Source: Episyrphus balteatus
Taxonomy: Eukaryota > Arthropoda > Insecta > Diptera > Syrphidae
DNA length: 64,000 nucleotides
Assembly: GCF_945859705.1 (NCBI RefSeq)
Contig: NC_079136.1
Location: forward strand, 127,941,027-128,005,026
Direction: 5' to 3'
Every line of letters begins with the position of its first letter. The first letter of the stretch is position 1. The notes beneath the pieces are model-generated. The model saw only the letters and a program-made list of their open reading frames with translations, made no database searches and had not been told where the DNA came from. Shown here piece by piece: positions 1 to 11,600 of the stretch. The translations under genes and the position numbers were made by a program.

Positions 1-140
1 AAAGGGATTATGACGCGATCACCCTGGGTAGCAGGGCTGTCGTTTCACCTTTAGAGTACGCAGTACTTTAGTATTTAAAAATGCAGTACGCCACAGTACG
101 GCAAACATAAAACACACAACACGTAGCAAGTTACATGTTT

Positions 141-266
141 CATGTGGCAAGTTGCATGTGGCAAGTTGCATGTGGCAAGTTGTATGTGGCAAGTTGCGTG
201 TGGCAAGTTGCATGTGGCAAATTGCGTGTGGCAAGTTGCATGTGGCAAGTTACATGTGGCAAGTTG
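141..266. repeat. 14-bp minisatellite inside copy A
   Basis: About nine copies of CATGTGGCAAGTTG with single-base variants. The same array has about six copies in copy B (53321-53404), so copy number changes between copies of the element. The short reading frames across it on both strands are only the translated repeat. Confidence 0.9.
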
Positions 267-280
267 CCAGGGTTGCAAAA

Positions 281-385
281 AGCTAACATTTCAGCTCAGC
301 TCACAGCTCAGCTCAAATTTGAGCTAGGTACCATAGCTTAGCTCATTTGAGCTGAGCTGAAAGTGAGCTGAGCTGAAAGTGAGCG
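281..385 (+). repeat. Left AGCTC-rich inverted arm of copy A
   Basis: Runs of CAGCTCAGCTCA surround a GGTACCATAGCT core. The reverse complement of 1395-1493 has the same blocks in the same order, so the two arms could fold back on each other around the core. AGCT is self-complementary, so each arm can also form small hairpins of its own. Confidence 0.75.
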
Positions 386-399
386 CCCCAACTTCCAAC

Positions 400-790
400 G
401 CCTATATCTCGGAATTTTGAAAAAAATGAAAAAAATTTTTTTGATGCCAAAAGGTAGCGGGGACTCTAACCTACATTTGGGTACAACTTCCATCCCTGTA
501 GGTACACGCGTTCTCAAACCAGGAGAACTTAAAGGTAAAAAAAAAGTTAAGCCCGATTCTGAAAAAATAGGCATGATGTGGCGGTTTAACATGCAAAGCG
601 ATTTTTTAAAAATCTGACAATGTGCAAAGCGTAGGCCCATGACACAAGCTATCATTTGGCATCACTCCCAAAAATTGCTCTCAAGCGGCTTAGCTTCCAG
701 GAGCGTTCAAAGATTCGGGGATTTTTCGAAAAAAAAATTTACCCCAACTTTCAAACGCGATTTTCTCGGAATTTTGAAAAAAGGCGTAAA
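400..790. repeat. Single core unit of copy A (monomer of the array at 53.5-56.7 kb)
   Basis: It runs from CGCCTATATCTCGG to a terminal CGGAATTTTGAAAAA block and matches each ~470-bp unit of the array in copy B. Only one unit is present here, which is probably the ancestral state. Reading frames of 61-105 residues on both strands recur in every unit. Both strands are equally open, there is no start context or domain, and I do not treat them as genes. Confidence 0.8.
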
Positions 791-867
791 ACCGGATTGT
801 ACCTGATTTTTTTTATGATTAAAAAAGAAATATTTTACTAAAAAAATAGAAATATATTTACTATTAA

Positions 868-1100
868 CCCTAGAAAGATAATCTACGTCTGTAAGACGTA
901 TGGCGTGGAAAGAACTGTTTTATCTAATTCAATTCAAATTTCTGGGTTTTTGTTAAATTGATTTGATTTATTATATCACTTCTTTAAAATAATCTAAGTA
1001 ATGAGTTAAATAAATATGACAAAAAGTGTTAACATAAGACCAAAAATCTTTTTTAGAATCATACGTCTCTGAGACGTATATTATGATTATCTTTCTAGGG
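868..1100. mobile_element. piggyBac-type MITE inserted in copy A
   Basis: A 233-bp insertion bounded by TTAA on both sides (864-867 and 1101-1104). It has perfect 16-bp terminal inverted repeats starting CCCTAGAAAGATAATC; the first 13 bases are the classic piggyBac end. Copy B has the uninterrupted site with a single TTAA (about 56822-56826), which fixes the borders and target duplication. Each end has a subterminal palindrome: TACGTCT/AGACGTA at 884-900 and ATACGTCTC/GAGACGTAT at 1061-1079. There is no coding capacity, so it would need a transposase supplied elsewhere. Confidence 0.93.
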
Positions 1101-1288
1101 TTAAAAAAACCAAGAGAAAGATCACGAAAAATTATCTGTTTTATTTATAAAAATATCCATGTGTTAAAATAATTCCATTAATAACTAGAACCAAACATCT
1201 TGAGCTATGGTGTTTTATAAAAGTTTAAAATATCTTCATATTTCATTATACTTTCCAAATAAAAATCAATGTATCCTCTCACCCATCA

Positions 1289-1493
1289 CAGCTCAGCTCA
1301 GCTCACTTTACCTTAGCTCATCCAACAGCTCAGCTCACCGACAGCTCAGCTCACCCAACAGCTCAGCTCAACCATCAGCTCAGCTGACTTTTAGCTCAGC
1401 TCAAATGAGCTGAGCTATGGTACATAGCTCAAAAGTCAGCTAGCTCAAAATTTGAGCTGAGCTGTGAGCTGAGCTCAGCTCACTTTTGAGCTT
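1289..1493 (-). repeat. Right AGCTC-rich inverted arm of copy A
   Basis: A tandem of CAGCTCAGCTCA-type units spaced by short variable linkers, then a segment whose reverse complement matches the left arm at 281-385. It is longer than the matching arm of copy B (57011-57147), so arm length also varies between copies. Confidence 0.75.
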
Positions 1494-1846
1494 TGTAGCA
1501 ACTCTGCAAGTTCCATATTGCTACTACTAGTGCTGAAGCACACACAATTCTCATAAAATAACCATATCGCACATTTTATGCTCAATTCATTTAGTTTCGT
1601 TAAGCGTATACCGTACGTTCTGAACCGCACAACATGTGTAAATTTCACAGAATAAATTGAAAACTACATGGACGCAAGGAGGATGAAAGAATTAATTTAT
1701 TGTTCACTTGATAAAAATGTAAAAAAACGATGTGTGGATTAATTAATTTAATACCTAATAGAAATTAAAAATATCAAATGAAATTCATTTACATATACTG
1801 AATGAGAAGTATAACTTCAGTCGCGTGTACATGTGTACACACACTC

Positions 1847-4763
1847 TTTTTTTAATGTATTTTCAATTTATGACAATTTATCACAAGATGATAAGTGACT
1901 CAACGACTTTCCCAAAAAGTCTTCATAAGAAAATAAAAAAAAACCAAACATATTTTTAAAAAAATTGCTTCTTTATTCGTTTCCATTAAATATTTTTCAT
2001 TTATATTTTTTATACAAATGGTTGTTCAAAAATATCACAAAGTATATTCTTATAAGAAAAATGTAATCTCAAGATAAAATTTTTTGTTTTATGACAAAAT
2101 TAAATAGTGTGTTTTTTGTTAGAATGACATTAAGCTTCCATGATTGAACAAAGAAAAAATGTCAGCAATATCACAGGAAAAAATAAATATCACAAACATT
2201 TATTACATCTAGGTATATAAAAATGTCACAAAATTACAAAGACTTTATTTATTTGTGGTGTTTTATTAGAACTAACAGTAAATAATTCAAATTATTTATC
2301 ACAGAAAGCATTTATGGATCGTTGTATCACAAAAAATTAAAATATCACAAATCCTCTAAAAATAAATTATAACAGATATTCATTCAAAAATTATACGTTT
2401 TTATACTTATGACGCATTTATATGTAATTATCATAAAGAACAAGAAGTATCACAGTATTTAATGCGTTATTTCACACAAACATAAAATAGACCATCGTCT
2501 TGAATAAATCATTCAAAAACTCTACCCCAATCTCTTCTTATGTATAAAACCTCCATAAATCTCACATTTTTTATGATAACTTTCATCAAAATTATGATAT
2601 CATTCCAGTGTCTATCACATCATATCATAAATTATGAAGCCTCCCATAATGTGTGGTAAATATTAATTGGACACACCTATTTAACAATCTTCTGTGAGAA
2701 GCTTAAATAAACAGCAGCATAAATCTTGAATATGAGTTATTAAAACCTAAGGACCAAAAATTCATAAAGGGTGTCACAGAATAACTTATAAGATTGTCGA
2801 CTTCTTTTTCTAGGTGTTAAAGATTTAGAATAGTCTGACATCCTTCCCCAGTATTTTTTTTTTTTTTTTCTTTCAAAAAAAAAATCAAAATGTGCGTGAC
2901 ATCTTCTCTATTTGTTTTGTTATTTTGCCAATTCCACTTCTGTTTAGTTTGTTTTATTTTTTCTTTGTCTAAAGAGTTAAGGCGATTAACGTAAATGGCA
3001 TCTAGTTGAGCGGATACGTCGAAAGGTGACCAAAAGTGCTTATGTTAATGCGGTTAAAAGTGTTAAACGGGCGATGGCGTTTGGGTTGTGGTTTTCTTGT
3101 TGTCCTTTTCTGTTGATTTTTGCCAAAGAATCGTATAACATAAAAAAAAAACCTTTTAAGACTTTTTAGCCTTTCAACTTTTATTTTTTTTTTTTTCTTA
3201 TTTTGGTTTCTTGTCTGCCTTCAGATGCGTGACTATTTCGTGACTCGTTATAAACAAAACATATACCTATTTTATTTTCAATTGTTTATTTTAAAAGAAG
3301 TTCCAAAGGGTTTAAAAGTCATTTAAGGTTAGGTTTCCTGGTTTTTTCAGCATACATATTTTCGATTGGGCGCCATTTAATGTTTTTCTTCCTATTCTTT
3401 TAACTTTTAAATAAAAATCCATTCCAATTCAAAAAAAACCAATTTCATATTTATAGACATCTTGTCGCTCATTCTCCACAAATCGATTTTAATTATTCAA
3501 CTTGTGAGGACCTCTCAACAACATGCACATGCATATTTGTATGAGAGAAACCCTCTAATAACTATTTTCATAATCAACGTTTTGATGACATTCACCCTAA
3601 CCTTCCCAAACAGTAGCTTCTCATCATCATAATCCTTGGCATAATGATGGAAAAACATCATCTGCCTCCTCCTTGTGTAAGGATTATCGTTTTGTTGTTT
3701 TTTTTTTTTTAGCATTTTGTTTGATGCTTGCAGCAGCAGCAGAATACATAAAGGGCACTTACCCGTTAAAAACTTCATCAGAAACGCCAGACATAAATCA
3801 TATTTTAAATATCTTCTCCTTTCCATCTTCCCCGCTCTTATACGTCTCCAGGAACATTCATTTTGATTCCAACTATCCTAAACGTGTCGGTTGGTGTTCC
3901 TCGCCGTCGGTCGTCGGTCGTTCCTCATCATTCGCGTCGTTGTCGTTTTGTCCCAGACAAAACGTTGATGATGGGGATACAGAGATACCCCCATAATGCA
4001 TCATTGAATGCATACAAATTTCCTCCACCTCATTTTTTGTGTGTTTTGTTTTGTATGTTTCGCTCTTCTCAAACAAATGCATCCGTGGAAGTAGATATAG
4101 AGGAAGGCTAATTACATATTCAGCACCTGTTCCCTGTCGTCGTCATCATCGCGCGGCTTAATAGCTCGTCCGTCAAGGTGAAATCGGATACAGGCATAAG
4201 CATTTGTACATACGAAGGAGTTAAAAGCATTAGAGGCAACCTTTAAACTGTCCTTAGTACCGTCTTTTTATAGGGTCTGACTCTGGAAGATGATGATTAA
4301 ATTATTTCTTTTTGTCCTTTAACGTCGTCGTTCGTTCTGTCATGTCGGTCGGTTGGTCTGTCGGTTTGGTGGAAGAAACAAAATTCCCTTTGTCTTTGAG
4401 CTGATTTCATAATGAGTCAGCGCCTTCCAGAACTTATCCACACACAAGAACACAGCTGGGCTATGGTATAAGAGCTCTGAAGAGTTATTTCCTTGTGTCT
4501 GTCTGCATGTGCAGATTTTTTTTTTTTTTTCGTTAAGTGCAGAGGGTTATTTAAATGCACACCACGAAACGGGAAGACTACCCATGACTAATTTGGGAAT
4601 GCAACTCTGGGGAGTCTTTCAGTGTCGATCAACGTGGCAAGTCATTAGCTTCTGCGTCAATCACTGGTTCGATCGTTTTCTTTATACAAATTTCTTAAAA
4701 GTTTCCATAAGACAATTTTTATCTAATTCCAATTTTTTTTTTTTCATCTTCTTCTTCTTCCAG
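1847..4763. other. AT-rich DNA upstream of the first recognised sickie exon, probably intron
   Basis: No coding exon is recognisable. The only organised signal is a cluster of nine exact TATCACA heptamers between 1879 and 2619, all on the + strand. Longer reading frames at 3.5-4.1 kb look random: they overlap on both strands, are rich in homopolymers and show no conserved segment. The stretch ends in a strong polypyrimidine tract and CAG acceptor at 4761-4763. That supports reading at least the last part as a sickie intron whose 5' exons lie left of the window or are too divergent to see. Confidence 0.5.
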
Positions 4764-7700
4764 GCTCATGTCGTCGCTGCCTTTGAACAGAGTCTATCCA
4801 ATATGACCCAACGGCTGCATCAACTGACAGCTACAGCGGAACGAAAAGATGGCGAACTAACTGACATGCGACAAACGATCGAACTTTTGCGCAAACAATC
4901 GATTCAGGCAGGTTTGACAACAGCGCACATGCAAAGTATGGGTGTCCAAACGGCTACCAATCAAATGTGTCCCAATGGCGGTGGTGGTGGTGGTGGTGGA
5001 AGTGGAGAAGCTTTGTTTAGCAAACCTCAATCTGCTATGACAAATCTTCATCCAAGACCCCAATCGGCCACCAATGGTAGCAATAATTCTGGTATTCCTG
5101 GTTCGATGCAACGTCATCATAGTTCGGACTCAATGTGTTCATTGAATTCGATTAGTTCAGGATGTTCAGCTCATGATAAGAAAAACAAGAAAAAAGGTTG
5201 GTTGAGGAGTTCCTTTACCAAGGCATTCTCGAGAAATGCCAAAATATCCAAAACCAATCGTCACATTGGACATGGTAACGCTGATCAACAATCGACTGGC
5301 AGTAATCAATCGCATCATCATCACCATCATCATGGTCATCATCAGCAACATTCATCCAATAATGGACCGGTTTCACATGATCCGGCCTTATCAAAGCCTC
5401 CATCTTCACCGACCAAAAACAGCCCCCAGAAGACGGTGACTTTGATTGAGAATGCTAAGCCCATAGACGCTATTGACCATGAAGATCATCAAGTGGTCGA
5501 AGAATTAAAGAAACAACTCCGAGAAAAGGATCTTGTCCTAACTGATATCCGTCTTGAGGCTCTCAGTTCGGCTTCTCAGTTGGAGAACCTCAAGGATACT
5601 GTTATGAAAATGCGAGCTGAGATGATAAGTCTAAAGCAAAACAACGAGCGATTGCAAAAGCTTGTAACAAGCAGATCGCTGGCGGGAAGTGAAGCATCTC
5701 TGGGAAATGCAATAAGCCCCAGTGGTTCAATAGGTGAGTCGAGACGATATAGTCTGGCCGATGGAAACTCACGACCTCCAATGGAATTGCCAAAGAGACT
5801 TGAAGAAGAAGTCGAAGAAGAAAACATTCCACCAGCTCCGGCACCAGAGCCTCCACCTCCACCACTAAGTCCCACCACTCATATTGATCTGACACCACCA
5901 CCACCTGCGATCGAACCGATTCCAAGTCCGGCACACTTGCCAACCGGTGTTGAGGATGTCCCGGATATTACGGATGGCAAAAAACTTGCCATTTCATGTT
6001 ATCTTGGACAACCCGAATCGTTTCCGAAATATTATGAAGAAATTCTAGAAACTGATGATTTCTATCGCAAAGGTGAGAATGGTGAGTGCAGTGAGAATGG
6101 CTTTGATGAGCGAAAGTCATTCCCGAGTGCAACATTGAATGAATTCGTGATTGCTTATACGTACATTTCGGGCAAGACAACGTGGCAAAATTTAGATTAT
6201 ATCGTAAGGAAGACTTTTAAAGACTATGTTTCGAGGATTGATCCTGGCACAAATCTGGGATTGAATACTGATTCGATTACATCGTATCATTTGGGAGAGG
6301 CTAAACGTGGTCCAGAGATGGGATTCCCAGAGTTGCTGCCATGTGGTTATATAGTTGGCAACGTCCGATCGTTGTATATCTGTCTTCAGGGTGTTGGATC
6401 GTTGGCGTTTGATAGTTTGATTCCAAGGAGCATAGTTCATCGGTATATTAGTCTTTTGACCGAACATCGGCGGCTGATTTTATGCGGTCCTAGTGGGACT
6501 GGGAAGTCATACCTGGCAAGGCGACTGGCAGAGTTTTTGGTCGCTCGATCAGCCCGTGGGAATCCGTCAGAGGCTATTGCAACATTTAAGTAAGTTTTTT
6601 TTTCTCTATTCTTTGAAAAAAAGTGTCCTAATAATGTTTCTTGTAGTGTTGATCATAAATCCTCGAAGGAACTTCGACAATATCTTGGCCATATAGCCGA
6701 ACAAGCGTCCATAGCAAATGGAGCCGCTGATCTACCATCTGTGATTATTTTAGACAATTTACATCATGCTTCCGCTTTGGGAGATGTCTTCTCCTGTCTG
6801 CTGAGTGCTGGCCCAGCAGCCAAATTGCCCTGCATCATTGGTACAATGTCGCAAGCAACGTGCAATACTACGAATCTTCAATTGCATCATAATTTCCGAT
6901 GGGTAAGTGCAACACCAACGCCATCTATTAACTCATAGTCTAACAAGAATATTCTTTATCTAGGTTCTCACAGCAAATCACATGGAACCTGTCAAAGGTT
7001 TCCTTGGTCGATTCCTTCGTCGACGACTTTTCCAACTGGAATTACAAACCCTCAACCATCAACCCGAACTTGCATCGGTTTTAGCTTGGCTACCAACTGT
7101 CTGGCAACACATTAATAGATTCCTAGAAATTCATAGTTCTTCAGATGTTACAATTGGTCCAAGATTATTCCTATCCTGCCCGTTGGATCTGAAAGACTCT
7201 CAAGTATGGTTTACAGACATTTGGAATTATCATCTATCACCGTATCTAGTCGAAGCAGTGCGGGAAGGTGTTCAGCTTTATGGTCGGCGTGGTGGTGCGT
7301 GGAATGATCCGTCCGCTTTTATACGTAATTCATATCCATGGCCATATGGACCGGATTCGGTGCCGCCATTAAGGCAAATAAATGCTGAAGATGTTGGTTT
7401 GGAAGGAATGCCAGTTAGCAATGGCGATGCTCAAGATCCTTTGGTGAGTTTTAAATTTTTTTTTTATGTAATTTTGTTTAAAAATGATTATGGAGAAAAA
7501 AAGATAGTTTTTGTGGAGACTTTTTGACATTCATTCACATTTTCATTCTCACACAGAATCGATATTCACAAAAAAAGGATACAATTTGAATGTACGTAAG
7601 ATCATTCGATAAGTCATAAAGCTAGAAAAAAAAACTACATTAGTTTATAGAAGGTTTTGTAGAGAATTTTGTAGACATTCTTAGATTGTTAAATATTCCC

Positions 7701-8614
7701 AAATTAATAAAAGATTTTCTTAACTTATAAGCAAATAAATCAATAAAAATTGAATGAAAGCAAAAAAAAATTATAGTGGGACTTAAAAATTGGGTGGCGA
7801 ACGCTCTCCAATATCGATAGACTTATTGGAGAGTTGTAATTGAATAAAGGGGCCAAAACCTCCAATAGCTTTCAAAATACCGTTATCCCAACTTATTTCC
7901 TCTGTTCTCCTATTTGCCTTAAAAAACAATTTACTCTCTGGCAATAGTCTCCAAAGTGTGTGTAGACTTTCTTATTACTTAAATTATGCTGTCGTTGTCG
8001 ATGCATATTCTTGGGATTGAACAAGAGACTCAAGTCAAAATTGAACATTTGCTCTTGCATTTAGCCACTTCAACTACTCGTCACGTAAAGAAACCAACGC
8101 ATTTCTGTAATTTAAGCCTGTTTGTTCCACCATAAAGCCGGTAATACTTAACTGATTTGAATAAAACTTGGTAAAACTATTTATTTTAGTTCAAGGATGA
8201 ACATAAGCTACAAAATAGTTTAGTTAAATGAGTTCCTACAAAAAAAAATTCTAACCCAAAATAGATTTGAACCTTCCCTTCTTTTTATAGTGAAATCCTC
8301 TTAAGGAGCATACAAAGTTTTTTCATTTACTTACCTTAGGTGTGTGCTCACCCTTAAACCCTCAAAATAATATAGGTACTGCTCTCTCTGTCTTTTTCTT
8401 TTAAATTCCAATTAAAATCCTTAAAAACAAAATCAATGTGTAAGCAATAATCATCATTTTCTATTCTTTTCGTTTTATTTCATCCCAATTACAGCTCAAC
8501 ATGCTAATGCGACTACAGGAGGCTGCCAATTATTCGGAAAATCAGGAACAAGAATCCGATTGTGCCAGTTTGGATTCAAATATAACACCAGACAGTTCAG
8601 CGGGCGCAGAGTAA
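4764..8614 (+). CDS. sick: sickie, neuron navigator (NAV2/UNC-53) orthologue, last four coding exons
   Basis: Exons are 4764-6589, 6647-6902, 6964-7443 and 8495-8611, with stop TAA at 8612-8614. All junctions are GT-AG and keep frame, giving 893 residues of the C-terminal part; the N-terminal part is not in the window. Numbering from the first residue here: a coiled coil (about 1-55), a glycine run (about 72-80), a basic KKKGWLRSSF segment typical of navigators (about 140-150), a histidine run (about 183-190), a second coiled coil (about 238-301) and a proline-rich linker (about 352-393). The AAA-type ATPase follows, with Walker A GPSGTGKS at 575-582 and a Walker B-like VIILDN at 641-646. The family acts in cytoskeletal guidance of neurites, and fly sickie was also named for a role in Relish-dependent immunity (family knowledge). 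Exon 1 is also open upstream of 4764, but that part is intron. The last intron, 1051 bp, is the only long one among these exons. Confidence 0.96.
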
Positions 8615-11600
8615 TGTGTAATTAAATTATATATATACGTACTTTATATAAATAGATAAAACGAAAAAAAAAAATGTAAAAATAAATATTTAAATCAAAC
8701 AAAGAAAAACAAACATGAAAAAAAAATCGATTCTATTCAAATTGCTAACAAAACACAAAAAAAATTCATCACATTATATCAAGAGTCCTTTTTTCACTCC
8801 ATTCACACAATATCGCCATTCCCTATTGAGATTTCCCAAAATAGAAAAAAAGATACTTCTTCTTTATTTTTCATCCCTTTATTGTGTGCAATTGATTAAA
8901 ATTAATTTAAAACAAAAAAAAAATCGCTGATTTTTCAAAATAAATTGATGATAAGCGAAGGATATTTGAAGAATGATGGAAATATTTTAGGGAATTTAAA
9001 ATAAAGAAAAAAATGGAAAAAAGAAAATTCAAAAGGTCGAACAACTAAATAAGTGGATTTTTATCTTTAGTCAAAAATTCAAAAGATAAACATAAAAAAA
9101 AAAAACAAAAAGGATATAACTTTTTGATTTAATTAATTATTTTTAAATAAACCAATTAAAATCCTTTTTTTTTTTTTTGTTCAATTCTTTTTCTATTTAT
9201 GATGATGTACAAACTTTCACCCAGACAAAGAGAGGTATCAGTAAAAATGTTTCTGTCTGATGTGCCACCATCATGCCAATGGTATATAGATGAAATACAA
9301 AATGAGGAAGGAAGACATCATCATTTTTCTCTTTGCAGTTTTTTTTTTTTTTTTTTCCTATTGAAAAGTTTTTGCGTATACCTATGTACGTCGAGGAGTT
9401 CCTTTTTGAAAAAAAAAAAAAATTCCAATCATAGAAAAATCGTTTTTCTATAGGGGAAAAGTTTTGTGCATTAAAACTTATATAGATGTCTCATTGTTTT
9501 AGATTTGAGTTGAGAGTCTCTGTATTTGTGCAGAGTATACTTTCTTTTTGTTTGAAAAAATACACAGATTTATAACTTTCCTTTATTTTTGTTTAAAGAA
9601 TTTCGAAAACTTTCTTTTACTACTTTCGATGTAGAAAAAAAAATTGAATCCTTTTTTCCCAAATGCGAAAGAAGTTTTAAGAAATTATATTATTTGCACG
9701 TGTGTTTTTATTTTTTTTTTTTTTAATTTACTCACTTTCGTTGAGTATATGTTCATGATGTTAGGTGAATTTCATTTGATTGAAGTTAAAAAATCTGAAC
9801 CTGGGAGTTTTAAAAAGTCGGTCTGAATCAGATAGACTAGTGAAAGTGGCGCCCAACGGAAAAAATACTCACTTAATATAGATGTATCTGTAGCTTCTGA
9901 AAAGCTTTATAGAAGCAAAATTATTAGTTAGGTAGACTGAAAGTGGCGCCCACTTTACTACTCACAATCTTTTGAAATTCACTCTAATATTTAAACAAAA
10001 AACACAGTTTTTGTCAACATTTCATAAATAAATTACACCCTTAGCACTTGTTATGAAAATGCAATTGAGTGTACATAAAATCCCCCTCACACTTCCCTTG
10101 CACAATTTCCCCTTTGAATAAAAAAAAAAAAACAATAATGATAAAAATCCACTTTAGCCTGATAAAAAGAAAAAAAAATCGAATGTAAAAAGCCAAATAA
10201 ATGTTAAGTTAAAAAAATTATTAAAAAAAGTATGTAAAAAAAAAATGGAATAATAATACATTCTTGTCGCTTAAAATAAATATTAATAAATAATTGTTGC
10301 TTTACATAAAAATGAAAATTTTTTGATACCTATGACCTATGCTATTTATTATAAGATCGAAACAAGAAGAAAAATATTAATTTTAAACATTAAAAAAAAA
10401 AAAAAAAATAATAAATTAAAATAACATTTTACAAACTAAGACAAAATCAAAAAATTAAAAGTTTAACAAAATTATCGATGTAAATAATATATATTATATA
10501 CTAACATTGAAAAATATCTTTACAGTAATTTTACTAACAAAATATTATTGTATGTTTTTTTTATACAATGCATATATAAAACATAAACAAAAAATAAATA
10601 AATATTTATATGTTTAACAACTAAAAAAAAAAAACTATCTTTTATTTAAAAAAATAAATTATATAAATGTAATAACAGGTTAACAAAGACACACACTCAC
10701 AGACACAATATAAAAAAAAAAAAAAACAAAATACAGTTTATATATATTAATGTAATAAATAATTTTATGCTATTTAAAATAAAATTAAATAAAAAACAAC
10801 CATAAATTTGCCAAGTATATTTAAAGTAATTTTCCTTATTTCGAAAAAGAAAAGAAAACAAACTATAAAAAGAAACAACTATACAGCAATATACAAAAAC
10901 AAAAAACCATAGCTAAATAATTATCCTCAAAGTCCCTTTCTAAACATCGTAACTAAATATATATATGTATAACATTTATGTAATTCCTTCATTATACTAT
11001 TGATTTTTTTTTTGTTTAATATTTAATAATTTACCGAAAAACAAATACTATATAAATGCAAAAAATAATTTAACAATGAAACAATTAAAATAAAAATTAA
11101 TATTTTATTCATAGGGCATAAAAATTTATATAGTTATATTATTGAATTTAATTGATATTGATCATAATTATTATTATTACAAACAAAATTAATTAAAATC
11201 AAAACAAAATAAAAGAAAAATAAAACAATAAAATGTATTAAAATTTAAAAAAAAAAAAAACATTTATTTGTCATTTTCTGCATTTTTACAGGACACTTTC
11301 AAAATAAAAAAGCATCAAGTTGAAAAAAGAAAAAAATACTAAAAAGTGGCGCCCAACCAATGGAAAAGAAATCATATAGGACAATAATTTATTCATACAA
11401 CTTCCGGCTCTCTTATTATTCTACCCTTATGTTTATTGCAAAACCTCTATCTTTAAACAAGAAAATATTAAGTTTTACAAAAAAGTCATCATTTCAACTG
11501 ACATCTTCTGTGTGTAGAAGATGACAAGCTTGTTAAGAATATTTCCTATGTCAGCTGCACAAATCACAAGATAGTCATCAATCTACTTCATCATCCCATC

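Larger units (their letters stand above)
1..1846. mobile_element. Copy A of a composite foldback-like transposon, left end outside window
   Basis: This stretch matches 53.18-57.47 kb in the same order. Both have a unique lead-in, a 14-bp minisatellite, an AGCTC-rich array, a ~470-bp core, a unique segment, an AGCTC-rich array in the opposite orientation, and a unique tail ending in a GTACACACACTC-like sequence. Similarity to copy B stops at about 1846, which I take as the right end. Just inside that end lies GAAGTATAACTTC, whose reverse complement sits near the left end of copy B, so the element probably has short degenerate terminal inverted repeats. No transposase reading frame is visible, so it is non-autonomous. 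Long inverted arms built of tandem short repeats are typical of foldback elements, but the superfamily assignment is inference. Copy A differs from B in having one core unit instead of seven and in carrying an inserted piggyBac-type MITE. Confidence 0.75.

Noticed and set aside
3673..4111. Open frames before sickie
   Set aside because: Overlapping frames on both strands with no conserved segment; probably chance in intron or upstream DNA.
4509..4763. N-terminal extension of the long sickie frame
   Set aside because: It includes a polypyrimidine tract and CAG acceptor at 4761-4763; homology to navigators begins exactly after it.
6982..7527. Separate gene starting at an internal ATG
   Set aside because: It is the third sickie exon running into the following intron.
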